64,000 bases of DNA, from contig JAJGBQ010000002.1 of assembly GCA_022457065.1 (NCBI GenBank), positions 1,922,001-1,986,000 of the forward strand, read 5' to 3'. The notes beneath the pieces were generated by a model. The model worked only from the letters and a program-made list of their open reading frames with translations, did no database searches and was not told the origin of the DNA. The position numbers and the translations under genes were made by a program. This stretch comes from Curvularia sp. ZM96. Its lineage: Eukaryota; Ascomycota; Dothideomycetes; Pleosporales; Pleosporaceae. This document shows, one piece after another, positions 31,418 through 42,520 of this stretch. The first letter of the stretch is position 1; each line of letters starts with the position of its first letter.

Positions 31418-31862
31418 GCGCATTAGAGATAGCAATACTGTGGATAATGGATTTCGAGGGCTGTACCATGTCCGTCAGATAATGCTCTACATATCAACGA
31501 AGATCGAACTCGGCTTTTTTCTCATAGACAACATGCATCGCTCTCATTGCTATGTGACCAGCTAGCTCTAGAGACCTCCATTCATGACTTACAGAAATTG
31601 ATACAAACATTCAGCAAGGGTCACAAGTTTGCGCAATGAGTTGAGAATCATATCATTTCATTTCATACTTTAATACTGTTGAAACGCCCCTCGGATTATT
31701 GAAGGTGTCTGCAAACGTTCCTTTCGTAATGCTCATGAACGTCATCCCGTCGGCGCCAATGCTATGCGTTCCGCAATGGTGATTCATTCCAATGTCGAAT
31801 CGATACTCCCCAGAACGCCATGAAAAAAGAATATGAACAGCCACGCACCCCGGGCGAAGCTC
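31418..31862. other. Convergent 3' region between LCP5 and CUL3
   Basis: This 445-bp stretch has no gene; it holds the two transcript ends. Confidence 0.5.
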
Positions 31863-34518
31863 TTACGCAAGATACCTATATGAATCAACCTGTGCACCTT
31901 CTATACGTTCCAAGTATTCGCGCTCGATGAGAGACTCAATACGCTTCTTGACCATGTGAACTTCAGGTTTGAATTGTCCGACGAGTTGACTGAGCGTCTC
32001 TGACATGAGTTGTTGATGCGAAAGTTCTTTGCGTTGCCTAGGAATTTGTTAGTGTACGCCGTATTATGTTAGCATAGGGAATACGCACTTCATGATTCGC
32101 ACAACAGCAGCCTCAATGCAGAAGCCTCGCGAATCGTCGTTCTTCTTTTCTGTCTCTCGTCGCTCACGATCGCTTTCAACCTTGTTTCCTCCGCTGACGA
32201 CGCCAACCTTGATTTTGACGAATTTGCCCTGGAAGCCTTCGTTGAAAAAGAAGCGATCGGTAGGCTTCACGTCCTTTGACATGGGCTCTTTGATGAGAAT
32301 ACGTGTCTTTGGAGCTACAGCAAGCGACTGTAGGTTCCTGACCAAGTCACTAGGTGGTATGTTGGTTCGTGCTTGGATCTCCTCAAAGGTGAGGTGTTCA
32401 TTCGGAGCGAGCTCGTTGAACAAGAGTAGGATAACCATGCCGTATGTCGACACATTGAGTTCGTGACGACGCTCCTTGAATGTGCCGTCCTTCTGTGGTA
32501 CTTTGGGGAAAACGGCTTTAATGTCTGCCGAACCCATATTGGCAAGCCATGTAAGCTGCCGACCAGAATGTTTCTGGCTGTAAAACTTCTCGAAACCACG
32601 CTTGAGCGTGTCGACAACAGAAGGATAGTTGCATCGTGGCCGTTGGTCCTCTTCGTCTGCAGCGGCACCACCCATCGTCTCCAGAGGCCATGTCATGCTG
32701 GTAAGCACATTGATAGATAGCTCGATTCGCTTCGGGTCCTTGTCGCCTAGTCCTTCAACATGTTTCTTGAAGCCAGCAGTGAGCTCCTCAGAAATGGTCA
32801 TATCCTTGAACATGGCCTCGAGCTTCAAGGTGAAGTTGTTACCAAGCTCAATCTTCATCTTGGAAATCATCTGCTTCTCAACTTCGTTGCTGACCGACTT
32901 GTTCATCAACAAGCGTCGGCACAGGTGTTTCTTGTAGTAGCGCTCGAAGAGATCTTTGTCCTGGACGTATCGCAGCAGAATAATGGCCTTCTCCAGAACG
33001 GCATCAATCTCAGACTCCGTCTTGCCCTTGATACCCTTCTTCATATTTTCGTCGATGAATAGAGAAATATATTCTGATGACCGTGGGAATGATGGGGAGT
33101 TGATGAACTCGGTGAAGCTCTGCGTCTGCGCCTGCTGTAACAATGGATCTGACTCAAATGACTCTCGCCAGATCTTATCGAACCGGTCTTTGAGTACAAG
33201 AACATCCTCAACCCACTTGATTGCAGCGACTGTCTGCTGGTTCAAACTCTTTTCTTGAACAGGTCCCTTGGACTTGTCGGCAGGATCCGCGGCAGGCACA
33301 ACCGCAGGCGCTTGAGATGCAGCGATTGCGTCCTTGTTGATATCAGAGCCCATGTCAACGATCCGCTGCTGGATGGCGCGAGTGGTTTCCATCTTCTTAT
33401 CGTCTACACGTTTGTTGAGATCGTAGATGAGATTCAGCTCTTCGAGCCTATGATTGTCAATCATGAAGCGCACACCACTCTCCATCTCCACGAGCTCGTG
33501 TATCCGGTTCTTGATCAACTCATCTTCCACCACCTTTTGAATCTTTGGCCCAGTGCTCTCCAGTAGGGTCTGCTTGCAGCGCTCATCTTCCTCGTAAATC
33601 CTGCGTCGTGCATGCTTGCAATATGCGCCCGCATGGCAATCCCGTAACAACAGCTCAGATTCGGCACGGTAAAAGACACTGCTAGTCTCCAGGTACTCCT
33701 TCTCGAACGAGGTGTTGTATAACCGCTGCTCTTCAGATTCAACCTCAGCCTCGTGCAAGCCTTCCAGCATCCATACACAAGATTTGATGAGTTGCTTGTC
33801 GATGATATCGCCGTCGCGCTCCATCTGGATTTGATCGAGGATGATGTGATTCAACAGGCCGAGAATCGTGCGACCATCGGTTGCGGATATCGCCGAATTC
33901 AGGATTTCGTCGCGAAACAAGACCATAGCAGCATTGTAAATGGAGGGTCGCCGGTGGTCGGCACAGTAGACACGGTCCTTTACAATCGGTATTAGCTTCT
34001 GGTTTAATCCTCTATCATGTATGGGGGTTGATCTCACCATGTACATCAGCACGTCAGCAAGCATGCTTGTGCAAATCTGATGGTCGCTCCATGCCTGTCG
34101 CAGTCCCTTGAGGAACTTCTCACCAGCGACACGGCGCTCGTTAGCAGTAGTTCCACCCACACTCTGCGCATTTACAAGGAGGTTCGGCGACAACAGTTGT
34201 TGGATAGTATTGCGGACCTCACTGCTTAGCCAGTTGCGCTCGAACTCGTGGACCTTGTTGTAAAGGTTCTCGCCCTTCTTCTTCAGAACGATGCGGTAGG
34301 CATGACGATACAACTCTTCATATGACAGCTTAGAGGCATTCTTTGTATGAATCTCCCGAAAAGCTGCCTCGATGGTGGCCCACGTGTTCTCGAAGTCGAT
34401 GTCATCGCCATGGAGACCCTACAAGCGTGGCGTTGTCAGTATGCGACAGCGGGGAAGAATGCACATAACTTACCCTCCGTGGGGGTCTTATCCGCTGCCT
34501 GCCCCGTCCCGCGATCAT
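31863..34518 (-). CDS. CUL3: Cullin 3, ubiquitin-ligase scaffold
   Basis: Cul3 binds BTB substrate adaptors at its N-terminus and the RING protein Rbx1 at its C-terminus. Exons are 34518-34474, 34418-34038, 33977-32089 and 32037-31863. Start MIAGRGRQRIRPPRR joins GLHGDDIDFENTW across a 55-nt intron, and HTKNASKLSYEELYRHAYR is a Cul3 signature. The final splice joins VVRIMK to QRKELSHQQL, with the neddylation Lys in RIMK, and the protein ends SYRYLA. The 60-nt intron at 34037-33978 (GTGAGA...AAG) is stop-free and a multiple of three: spliced, LMYM meets DRVYC as in other Cul3 proteins (829 residues); unspliced gives 849. It is divergent from ZIM17. Confidence 0.93.
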
Positions 34519-34883
34519 GTTTACTTGTGCCTTGATTCAAGAGTATGCAGCTCAGAACCCCAGGCTCCAGTGCGGGCGAGGGCGGAGCTATGTCGGAACT
34601 TCGAGGCTTTGTGTGGCGGGGAGGGATGGGAAGACAGGTTAGAGGGAGGGAAAGTTTTTTCAGTAGAGCGCCGGCATGCTCACACACAACAAAGTGGCAA
34701 GACACAGCAGTAGACGGGCCAGACGTGAGCGAGGACGTGAGTGATCGGGGATGGAGTCAGGCAAGGGTCCCCACTGAATGGCCGCGGCCATCATCGTCAT
34801 TGCTTGGCGGTCGGTCAACTCCAGTTATTCTTTACCCGCGCACGCCTTGCCGCAGAGTTCATTCCCACACCTACATAACCACC
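34519..34883. other. Divergent promoter of CUL3 and ZIM17
   Basis: This is 365 bp between outward-facing starts; no separate gene. Confidence 0.5.
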
Positions 34884-35543
34884 ATGCGCTCTTCTGTACC
34901 TTTACTGCGTGCCTTTTCGCGTACCGCCGCGCCCCGGGCACGACCAACTTCCTGTGTTGCCCAAGTTCCAGGACCAACAGAGCGCTTCCTGCACACACGG
35001 CCAACATTATCAGCCTTTCGCTCTTCACCAGCGCCATTGCGGGCGAGAGTGCCCTCCACTGTTCGCTTCGAGTCAAACACAGCCTCTCCTACATCAACCA
35101 CTGCGCCGGAATCACGACTAGATCGTGACCAAGTCCCCTCCTACGAGCTCACCTTCACCTGCAACGTCTGCAAGACCCGATCGTCGCATCGCCTGTCCAA
35201 ACAGGGCTACCATCATGGAACAGTCCTGATCCAGTGCCCAGGCTGTAAAAACAGACATCTGATCAGCGATCACCTCAAGGTACTGCAGAACCTGCGGCTG
35301 CATTGTCAAACACACACTAATGACAAACAGATCTTTTCCGACAAGTCTGTCACCATTGAGGATCTTATGCGCGAGAAAGGAAGCCTCGTCAAGAAAGGCT
35401 CTTTGAGCGCAGAGGGCGACGTCGAATTTTGGGACGACGGCACCTCTACACCTCGCTCCGCACAGTTTCATGCCGACTCCACGCCCAAAGGTGACAATCG
35501 CCTGGCGCAGCAGCCGGACCCTCCCAAATCGTCACAAGAATAG
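34884..35543 (+). CDS. ZIM17: Mitochondrial DNL zinc-finger protein Zim17/Hep1
   Basis: Zim17 (Tim15/Hep1) keeps mitochondrial Hsp70 soluble and assists protein import. The N-terminus MRSSVPLLRAFSRTAAPRAR is Arg/Ser-rich with no acidic residue for 60 residues, a matrix-targeting sequence. The zinc finger is formed by CNVCKTRS and CPGCKNRH, followed by the DNL-type LISDHL. A 51-nt intron at 35280-35330 (GTACTG...CAG) is stop-free and in frame; splicing joins DHLK to IFSDKSVTIEDLM as in the family, giving 202 residues, while the unspliced frame gives 219. KKGSL and an Asp/Glu segment follow. The last 35 residues are Pro/Ser-rich and disordered. Confidence 0.9.
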   Translation: MRSSVPLLRAFSRTAAPRARPTSCVAQVPGPTERFLHTRPTLSAFRSSPAPLRARVPSTVRFESNTASPTSTTAPESRLDRDQVPSYELTFTCNVCKTRSSHRLSKQGYHHGTVLIQCPGCKNRHLISDHLKVLQNLRLHCQTHTNDKQIFSDKSVTIEDLMREKGSLVKKGSLSAEGDVEFWDDGTSTPRSAQFHADSTPKGDNRLAQQPDPPKSSQE

Positions 35544-36075
35544 ACACCACACTCCGGACACCAACCAGTCCGCCGGTCGTAGGACTCCTACTGTCGTACA
35601 ACTACCGCGACCCTGTATTATACTGTTTGAACAACCATCGTGAAATCATCTACCGTATCGTAGAAAACCATTTTGCAATATCAAAAGCGACACAGCATAC
35701 GTCATCGGGGTACTCCAAGATATATCGAAATGCCAAGTAATCATACACGGCTGGTCATCTCCATGATATACAATTCTTGTTTTAGACATAAAAAGTTAGA
35801 AATGTCTATCACTCAAAACTAATCCCATAAACGCACTTCGGAACCTGTCCAGACTCGTTCATTCCATATACTAGCCCGTATCTATAAGACATAAACTCCA
35901 GAAAAGCCAACATGAATCGCACAGGGTATCATCTCAATAATCGTGCGCCCTTTTCGTTACCATAACGCCTAACCCAGTTGTCTTTAAATAGAGAAAACCC
36001 CAAGATCTCTTCCACAATCTAGCTGTATTTTAAACACTCATGGATATCTGCCATAACCTTTGCCATCCTAGTCTT
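35544..36075. other. Convergent 3' region between ZIM17 and the DEAH helicase
   Basis: This is 532 bp of AT-rich sequence with no gene. Confidence 0.5.
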
Positions 36076-38574
36076 TTATCGTCGTGCTATGGCAGATTTC
36101 TCTTTTGGCATCTTCTTGTCGTCACCAAGCTTGCCAATGGAGCTTTCTGTGTGCATGTGAGGCGCTACCTCGACCAGCCACTCAGGGCTGATGGGCAGAA
36201 CGGCTCGTGCATACGTCTTGGACGACTCTACAATCTCGAAATAGATGATCCACTTTGGACGGTTCTCGATCAAACATGACGATGGATGAATGAAGATGGT
36301 CATCCCACTGTTCGAAATCGCGCGATAACTCAATCCATCGCGTGCGAGCCTGGCAGCGTTGATAAAGTATGCTGACGTTATGCACTTGCGAATTGGGACA
36401 TGGTTCGAACTACCACAAGTGGAGATCGGTACCTCAACTCGGTCGCATAGCTTTGTCAACTGATCGCGCACGTCGCGGGCTCGATTGAGACATCTCCACT
36501 GGAGGAAATTCTCAGTTGCCCACCGACTGTCGTAACCACTGTCTTCGAACTGGTCCCAGATGTTGAGAAACGTCAAAAAGTCACCACCTTCCTTGCTAGT
36601 GAAACGGGCGCGAGCAGCGTCCGCCGCGACTTTCTTGTCTTTTGGTCGGAGGAAAAGAGAGGCCGATTCTCCCAAAACACTGACAATCGACAGTATCTCC
36701 TCGCGACAGCCGTACTTCTCTGATGCAAGAATAGCTTTGGAAAGCTTGATGTCAAGTGGCAATTCCGCCATTCTCCGGCCGAGTCGCGTTAGTTTTCCAG
36801 TAGAGTCCAGAGCGCCCAAAGCGTATAGATTTTCGAGAGATTTGATAAGAGAGGTACTCGAGGGGGGATCCAAGAATTCAAACTCGAGGAGGTTATCGAT
36901 ACCCAGAGCCTTCAATGTCAGGACAACACCGTCAAGGTTTGCGCGCAAGAGCTCGGGCTCAGTAGTCTCACTGAGCTCGTTGTAGAAGGCGTGTTTTGTG
37001 TACAGACGGTAGCAATATCCCTCACTGGTACGACCAGCACGTCCTGCTCTCTGGTTGGCGCTTGCACGAGAGATCGGACTGACAATCAAGGAACTGATGC
37101 CGTTTGACGATATATAATTACTCTGCTTGCTGTAACCTGAGTCAATGACGTGTCGAATACCGTCAATAGTTAGGGAAGTCTCAGCAATGTCGGTAGAAAT
37201 GACCAATTTTCTGGCATTAGGTGGCGTGGGCTCGAAGACCTTAGCTTGTGCATCTGGTGGGAGCGCGCTATACAGCGGACAGACGATGAGTTCCTTAGCC
37301 CTTCCACCAAGCTTCTTCATGGTTGCTTCTATGTTTTCCACAGCGGCTTGAATCTCTTCCTCTCCGGTAAGAAACATGAGAATGTCTCCTGGAAGCTCTG
37401 CTGCCAAATGTATTTGAAGAGCTGAAGTAATGCCGGCGCTAAGGTAGTTGGCCTCTGGAGCACTCGTATAGAGAATGTTGATGGGAAAGGTCCTGCCTTC
37501 TACATAGAACGTGGGTGCGTCGTCAAAGTACTTTGAAAATTTGGAGGCGTTGATTGTGGCAGAAAGGACCAGCAACTTGAACTCGGGCCTGGCACGACAG
37601 ACTTCACGACATAGACAGAGCAGAAGATCCGAAGCAATTGATCTCTCGTGCGCCTCGTCAATCATTACGACAGAGTAATTTGACAGCAAGGGATCTGTCA
37701 TGGCCTCACGGAGAAGTACACCATCGGTGGCGAACTTGACAACGGTTTTTTCGCTCGTCTTGTCGTCGAAACGGACACTGTACCCAACTTCATGGCCCAG
37801 CTTGCACCCATACTCTTCTGCAACACGCTTGGCGACGCTCATGGCTGCCACTCGTCGGGGCTGGGTGATGGCAATCGCACCAGTCTTTGTGTAACCGGCT
37901 TCAGCCGCGAATTGGGGGATTTGTGTCGTCTTTCCTGAACCAGTATCACCTACTACGACCAGTGTTTGATACTTGGATACAGCGTCAAGTATTTCCTCGC
38001 GGTATTTGTAAACAGGAAGACTTTTGCGAACTTCCTCGATACTCTTAGCCCGCTTCTCGGCCGAGTCGAGTTGGGCCTGGAGGGCCTGTTTGGTGGGATC
38101 GATACGACTCGAAATATCCTGTTGAAACTGAATTTGATTCGAGGTATCGAAAACAAATTCGTAGTCTTCCTCCTGTACGCGTTCGGCCTTCTTGGTCTGA
38201 CTTTTGATCTTGCTCATCTGGTCCTCCTCCCACTGCTGGTATTCGGTCTTGAAATGACTCGAGTCATCGCGGCGGTTGAGTACTTCGGCTTTGTTCGAGA
38301 AATCTGCATCGGGGATCATAAACCCATCGCGGTGCTCGTCAATGGCATTCCTCGCCTCAGCCAACCTCAAAGTCTCTCTGTTCTTTGCAAACTCTTTACG
38401 CTCTCTTTCCGATAACCTAGATCCCAATCTCTCCTCTTCCTCTGCTTCCTCTGCGACTTGACGGCGGAGAAGGGCAAGCTGTTGTGCTTCTCGTTCAGCA
38501 AGGTACTTCTGTCGCGACGCGAGGCGGAGCGCGCTGATGTCTTGCTCGCCGGTCTTGCGGCGTTTCGGATCCAT
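36076..38574 (-). CDS. PRP2: DEAH-box RNA helicase, PRP2/DHX16-like splicing factor
   Basis: This is an intronless gene of 832 residues. Prp2/DHX16 activates the spliceosome before the first splicing step. The N-terminal 190 residues are charged and coiled-coil-like. The helicase core has GDTGSGKTTQ, TQPRRVAAMSVA, DEAHERS, SATI, STDIAETSLTI and QRAGRAGR, followed by winged-helix, ratchet (about 610-700) and OB-fold regions ending WLVEVAPH. ILASEKYGCREEIL and ENFLQWRCLNRARDVRDQL favour Prp2/DHX16 over Prp22, Prp43 or Prp16. It is more divergent than typical and shorter than the S. pombe orthologue Cdc28, so it could be a second fungal DHX16-like paralogue. Confidence 0.82.
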   Translation of the reverse strand: MDPKRRKTGEQDISALRLASRQKYLAEREAQQLALLRRQVAEEAEEEERLGSRLSERERKEFAKNRETLRLAEARNAIDEHRDGFMIPDADFSNKAEVLNRRDDSSHFKTEYQQWEEDQMSKIKSQTKKAERVQEEDYEFVFDTSNQIQFQQDISSRIDPTKQALQAQLDSAEKRAKSIEEVRKSLPVYKYREEILDAVSKYQTLVVVGDTGSGKTTQIPQFAAEAGYTKTGAIAITQPRRVAAMSVAKRVAEEYGCKLGHEVGYSVRFDDKTSEKTVVKFATDGVLLREAMTDPLLSNYSVVMIDEAHERSIASDLLLCLCREVCRARPEFKLLVLSATINASKFSKYFDDAPTFYVEGRTFPINILYTSAPEANYLSAGITSALQIHLAAELPGDILMFLTGEEEIQAAVENIEATMKKLGGRAKELIVCPLYSALPPDAQAKVFEPTPPNARKLVISTDIAETSLTIDGIRHVIDSGYSKQSNYISSNGISSLIVSPISRASANQRAGRAGRTSEGYCYRLYTKHAFYNELSETTEPELLRANLDGVVLTLKALGIDNLLEFEFLDPPSSTSLIKSLENLYALGALDSTGKLTRLGRRMAELPLDIKLSKAILASEKYGCREEILSIVSVLGESASLFLRPKDKKVAADAARARFTSKEGGDFLTFLNIWDQFEDSGYDSRWATENFLQWRCLNRARDVRDQLTKLCDRVEVPISTCGSSNHVPIRKCITSAYFINAARLARDGLSYRAISNSGMTIFIHPSSCLIENRPKWIIYFEIVESSKTYARAVLPISPEWLVEVAPHMHTESSIGKLGDDKKMPKEKSAIARR

Positions 38575-39094
38575 GATGGGCAGTCGATGTATATGCGCTT
38601 GTTCGTGTGATACTTGTTCGTGGCTCGTTCAAGCTAGTTCGACTCAGGCGTCACGTCCGTTACGTGGCGCGAGTGTGACGTTCGCGATGTCGAGGGTAAG
38701 TGATGGGTGGAGCTCTCTACAAAATGTCGAAGCTCGGTCCAGGTGGCGGGCGAGCTGCAGAGCTGGCCGAACCACGCTACCTCAGGCAGCTGGCGGAGTA
38801 CATACCCGACCCATACCCGTAGGCATCAAGTTATATCACGTTATTCGGCTATACTTAAAAGCATTTCATGTCATAGACGAACGTGAGCTGAATAGGGTTA
38901 GCGTTTAGCATAGAAAAGCTCACGATGTCCACTTTATTCAGTGCAGAAAAATGTCGTTTTCATTATCATAAAGCACTCATCAAAAACGCCATACGCGACG
39001 CTGTACTTCGTGAACGCTTCAACCACGAGAGCGTATACAAATAACCGATAATCACAAATACCCTGGTCTAAACACCACCATTTACTCTAAATGC
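38575..39094. other. Intergenic between two minus-strand genes
   Basis: This is 520 bp with the helicase promoter and the RAD54 3' end; no gene. Confidence 0.5.
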
Positions 39095-41533
39095 TCAGTG
39101 ACTGATGTATTGGAACACAGCACTCACGTCCTTCAAGTCGTTCGCTGTCTCCTGTCTCAGCAACAGATCCTGAATCTTGCCCAGGGCGCCATTCTCCCCG
39201 TCATTGACAAAATGGTTCCAAGTGCTTGTGTCACCGTACAACATGGCGGGAGCCTTGATGATTTGTTTACCGTCTTCCTTGCGACACCGCTTGCATTTGA
39301 ATGTATCGTGGGTATCGCTGGTGGTGTTATCGCGGTATTGGAAGAGCTCGCGAAGGGAGTCAAGACTGAAATGCCGCTCCACGTCCTCTGCCGAGTCGAC
39401 GACACAGGACGAGAGTGACTGTTTGTGGGATTGTCGCTGGAAGACCTTCTCTTCAATGGTACCGGTGGTGATAAAGCGGTATACGAAACAGTCCTTCTTC
39501 TGGCCATCACGCCACACACGAGCAAGGGCTTGCTGGTCGGCAGCTGGGTTCCAATCAGGATCAAAGAGGACAAGTCGGTTAGCACCGATGAGATTAAGAC
39601 CACATCCACCAGCTTTGGAAGACAGAAGGAAAACAAACTCTGGGCTTTCTGGGTCGTTGAATTTGTCAACCAGTTTCTGACGCTTGCTAACGTTCATTGT
39701 ACCGTCCAAGCGGAAGCAGCCATATCCGCGTGAGCGACAGAGCATGGCAAAAATATCGAGTGTCTGAGTGTAGTTGGAGATCAAGACAATCTTGTCGTTT
39801 GTCTCGGCACGGATACGGGCAAGCATACGATCCAGGACCGCCATCTTTCCAGAGTACCACACCTTGACCTCACGATCTCGGCCTCTTGCGTCCTTTTGTA
39901 CGAAATCTTCGGGTAGCTTGTCTTCACACCCTGGCAAGTCTTCTGGCAGATTAAGCAGATCAGGATGGTTGCACAGCTTCTTGAGCATACCAATGACCTT
40001 GAGCGGCTGCGAGCCCTTGCCACGCAGCAGGCTTTGAACATCTGGTGACTTGATGAAGTGGTTGTACAAGTCCTTCTGGAAAGGTGCAAGGTTGCAGAAA
40101 ACAACGTGCTCGTACTTGACCGGTAGATACTTCGAGAGGATGTCGTTAGTTCGCCTAATAATGAACTTGTTGACCAGACCCAAAAGCTCAGTGAGCCGCT
40201 CATTACCCTTTTGAACGTCTGCATCTGTGCCGTTGGCATCGCGACCCTTCAAAATAGGTATCTCGAATTGCTTGCGGAATTCCATACGTGTGCCGAGATA
40301 GCCTGGGTTCGCGAAATTAAGTAACGCGAAGTACTCCGAAAGATCGTTCTGGATGGGGGTACCAGAGAGAATGACACGCCTTTGAACGTTCAAACTGTTC
40401 AGCGCTGTGAAAGTCAAGCTGTCTCCATTCTTTAGCCGATGACCTTCATCGCAAAGCATCAGTCCAATGGGTGTCTGGCCAAACTCATCCACGTAAAGTC
40501 GAAGTGTTTCGTAGGATACAATCAACACCGGCCGAACAACGGAGCGTCCCGATGCGATTGACCACTGCCGTATTTGCTGAATCAGCTCTTCTTTCGATGC
40601 CTTTCCATCAATCGCAAAAGGTGTGACTGCGTCCTTGCCCAGCCATTTGACCAACTCGTTTGCCCAGTTTCTGACCAAACTTGAAGGACACGCAATGACA
40701 CATTTCTGTATCGTTGATTTGCCAGCGTCTGGCGACTGTTTCAGTAGCGTCCACATTAGCGTGATGCATTGTAGTGTCTTTCCAAGACCCATCTCGTCGG
40801 CCATGATACAACCGTTCGCCTTGGGATCAATCATGCCGGTTGTCGCTCGGTACAAGAACTTCACTCCTTCAACCTGATGCGGTCGCAAAACCTTAGCGAG
40901 CTTTGGATCTATAACAACCGGCACTCGTGGTCGGTCATTGTCGACTTTCTTCTTCAGGCCTAATATCTCTGCCAAACTCTTGTGAACTAGCGGGGCGTCC
41001 AGTTGCTTCTTCTCAGGTTCACTTTGATTGGGCTCGGGTTCTGGTTTTGGTTCCGGCTTATCATCAACAGTAGGGTCGTATAGTACTATTGCAAATTCCC
41101 CGCTGGGATCATGCAATGGTCGCGCGATGAAGACTGTTCCTGATCGCATACCCAACAGCGGCGCTGGTCGATTCGGGTTGTATGCTCCATTGTCCTTGTT
41201 GACTAGAGGTATGACAAACTTTGTCCTGAACGCAGTCTCCTTATCCTTGGGTTTAAACACTGGGAATCGGTTCGCGTCTCGTGTGGCGAGGGCTAATCGA
41301 TCCTCGTTGGAATATGGTTTGTCGCTTTCTTCGTCATCGCCACCAGCACCGGAATAGTCAACCTTCCGCTTCTTTCTCGCAGGCTTCTCTGAAGTGCGTG
41401 TTACTATGGCTGAACCAGGACACCGAAAGGGCTTGATGAGACGCTCGGTCGACTGCGGAGTGCCGCCGTAGAGACGCACTACAGGCTTTGATGGTGTAGC
41501 CTCGCCAGTTGCAAGCGTTCTTGGTCGATGCAT
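39095..41533 (-). CDS. RAD54: DNA repair/recombination ATPase Rad54
   Basis: This is an intronless gene of 812 residues. Rad54 is a Snf2-type double-strand DNA translocase that works with Rad51 in homologous recombination. The N-terminal 200 residues are basic (KPARKKRKVD, a likely nuclear signal). The translocase domains show LRPHQVEGVKFLYRATTG, DEMGLGKTLQC, CPSSLVRNWANE, a DEGH box (CDEGHRLKN), LSGTPIQND, then SNYTQTLD, LLSSKAGGCGLNLIGANRL and ARVWRDGQKK. The C-terminus has CKRCRK in a Rad54-type zinc-binding patch and ends VFQYISH, as in yeast Rad54. The start MHRPRTLATG is the only ATG that keeps the N-terminal basic region. Confidence 0.95.
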   Translation of the reverse strand: MHRPRTLATGEATPSKPVVRLYGGTPQSTERLIKPFRCPGSAIVTRTSEKPARKKRKVDYSGAGGDDEESDKPYSNEDRLALATRDANRFPVFKPKDKETAFRTKFVIPLVNKDNGAYNPNRPAPLLGMRSGTVFIARPLHDPSGEFAIVLYDPTVDDKPEPKPEPEPNQSEPEKKQLDAPLVHKSLAEILGLKKKVDNDRPRVPVVIDPKLAKVLRPHQVEGVKFLYRATTGMIDPKANGCIMADEMGLGKTLQCITLMWTLLKQSPDAGKSTIQKCVIACPSSLVRNWANELVKWLGKDAVTPFAIDGKASKEELIQQIRQWSIASGRSVVRPVLIVSYETLRLYVDEFGQTPIGLMLCDEGHRLKNGDSLTFTALNSLNVQRRVILSGTPIQNDLSEYFALLNFANPGYLGTRMEFRKQFEIPILKGRDANGTDADVQKGNERLTELLGLVNKFIIRRTNDILSKYLPVKYEHVVFCNLAPFQKDLYNHFIKSPDVQSLLRGKGSQPLKVIGMLKKLCNHPDLLNLPEDLPGCEDKLPEDFVQKDARGRDREVKVWYSGKMAVLDRMLARIRAETNDKIVLISNYTQTLDIFAMLCRSRGYGCFRLDGTMNVSKRQKLVDKFNDPESPEFVFLLSSKAGGCGLNLIGANRLVLFDPDWNPAADQQALARVWRDGQKKDCFVYRFITTGTIEEKVFQRQSHKQSLSSCVVDSAEDVERHFSLDSLRELFQYRDNTTSDTHDTFKCKRCRKEDGKQIIKAPAMLYGDTSTWNHFVNDGENGALGKIQDLLLRQETANDLKDVSAVFQYISH

Positions 41534-41909
41534 GAGAAATTGCTATGTCAGAAGAACTTGGTCTGACTCTGCAACGCGTTTTGGTTGGTGTAGTGGAAGT
41601 TGGAGGGATAGGGTGCGAGTGTTGCTCGGTTCTTGTAGGTGGCGGGCTAGCATCGCGTCAACGACTAGCTCATTCGCGTTGTCACGTGCGACATCAGGCA
41701 ACAACACCATCCTGAGCAACGTGTTTTTTTTTAATCATAAACATTGATATCATGAATCTATATGAATTATAGCGAGACAGAGTCTCAAAGACCCCAATTG
41801 CGCGGGAAAACTGAATTGGACCTATCGTAGAAAATCTTGTGACCGGCACCTCCGAGCCTCTCCGCAAATTCCCAACCCACCTACCACCCCAACCATATAC
41901 CCTCACATC
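41534..41909. other. Divergent promoter of RAD54 and uL11m genes
   Basis: This is 376 bp, AT-rich in the middle (a run of eight Ts near 41727). GTCACGTGCGAC at about 41681-41692 is an E-box-like site. No gene. Confidence 0.45.
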
Positions 41910-42520
41910 ATGGCGCGGAAAGCAATAGCAAAGGACCAAATTGTCAAATTGATCGTAGGCGCAGGGCAAGCGTCGCCCTCGCCGCCCGTGGGCCCTGCGC
42001 TGGGAAGCAAAGGTGTAAAGAGCATGGATTTCTGCAAAGTATGTTTTGCGTATTCTATATCGCCGCCAATTGATCGCAAGACATGTCCCAGACTGACATT
42101 TCTTTTCTTTTCTAGGAGTTCAATGCAAGGACAGCGCACTACGTAACAGGGACACCTATTCCTGCGCGCATCACCGTTCGCCCCGATCGCTCATTTCACT
42201 TTCAACTTCGCACCCCACCCACCGCGACGCTGCTCCTCAGCGCGGCTGGTGTGCTACCAACTAAGAACAAAGTACGCGGCGCAGGAAATGTCCCTGGCCC
42301 AATGAACAACCACGAAGGACAGAAGGGCAAGACTTCAACAAGTAGTCCGACGGTGGGGAACGCGGTCAAGGGCACAGTTGGTACCGTCAGCTTAAAGCAC
42401 GTGTATGAGATTGCGAAGATCAAGCACAGCGAGACACGATTGAGTGGTTTGAGTCTCGAGGGAATCGCAAGGAGTATTGTAGGGCAGGCTGGAAGCTTGG
42501 GCGTGGTCGTAGTGCCATAG
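41910..42520 (+). CDS. MRPL19: Mitochondrial large-subunit ribosomal protein uL11m
   Basis: A uL11-family protein of 177 residues that builds the stalk base of the mitochondrial ribosome. Exons are 41910-42038 and 42116-42520, separated by a 77-nt GTATGT...TAG intron. The N-terminal domain has KLIVGAGQASPSPPVGPALG and FCKEFNART, joined exactly across the intron. VTVRP-like ITVRPDRSFHFQLRTPP follows. The C-terminal RNA-binding domain has KHVYEIAKIK and LEGIARSIVGQAGSLG. A 35-residue Gly/Asn/Lys-rich insertion lies between the two domains, as in fungal mitochondrial forms. There is no separate classical presequence, also usual for this protein. Confidence 0.92.

Noticed and set aside
34545..34883. 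N-terminal 113-residue extension of ZIM17
   Set aside because: It overlaps the divergent promoter and lacks family likeness; the ATG at 34884 begins a clear mitochondrial targeting sequence.
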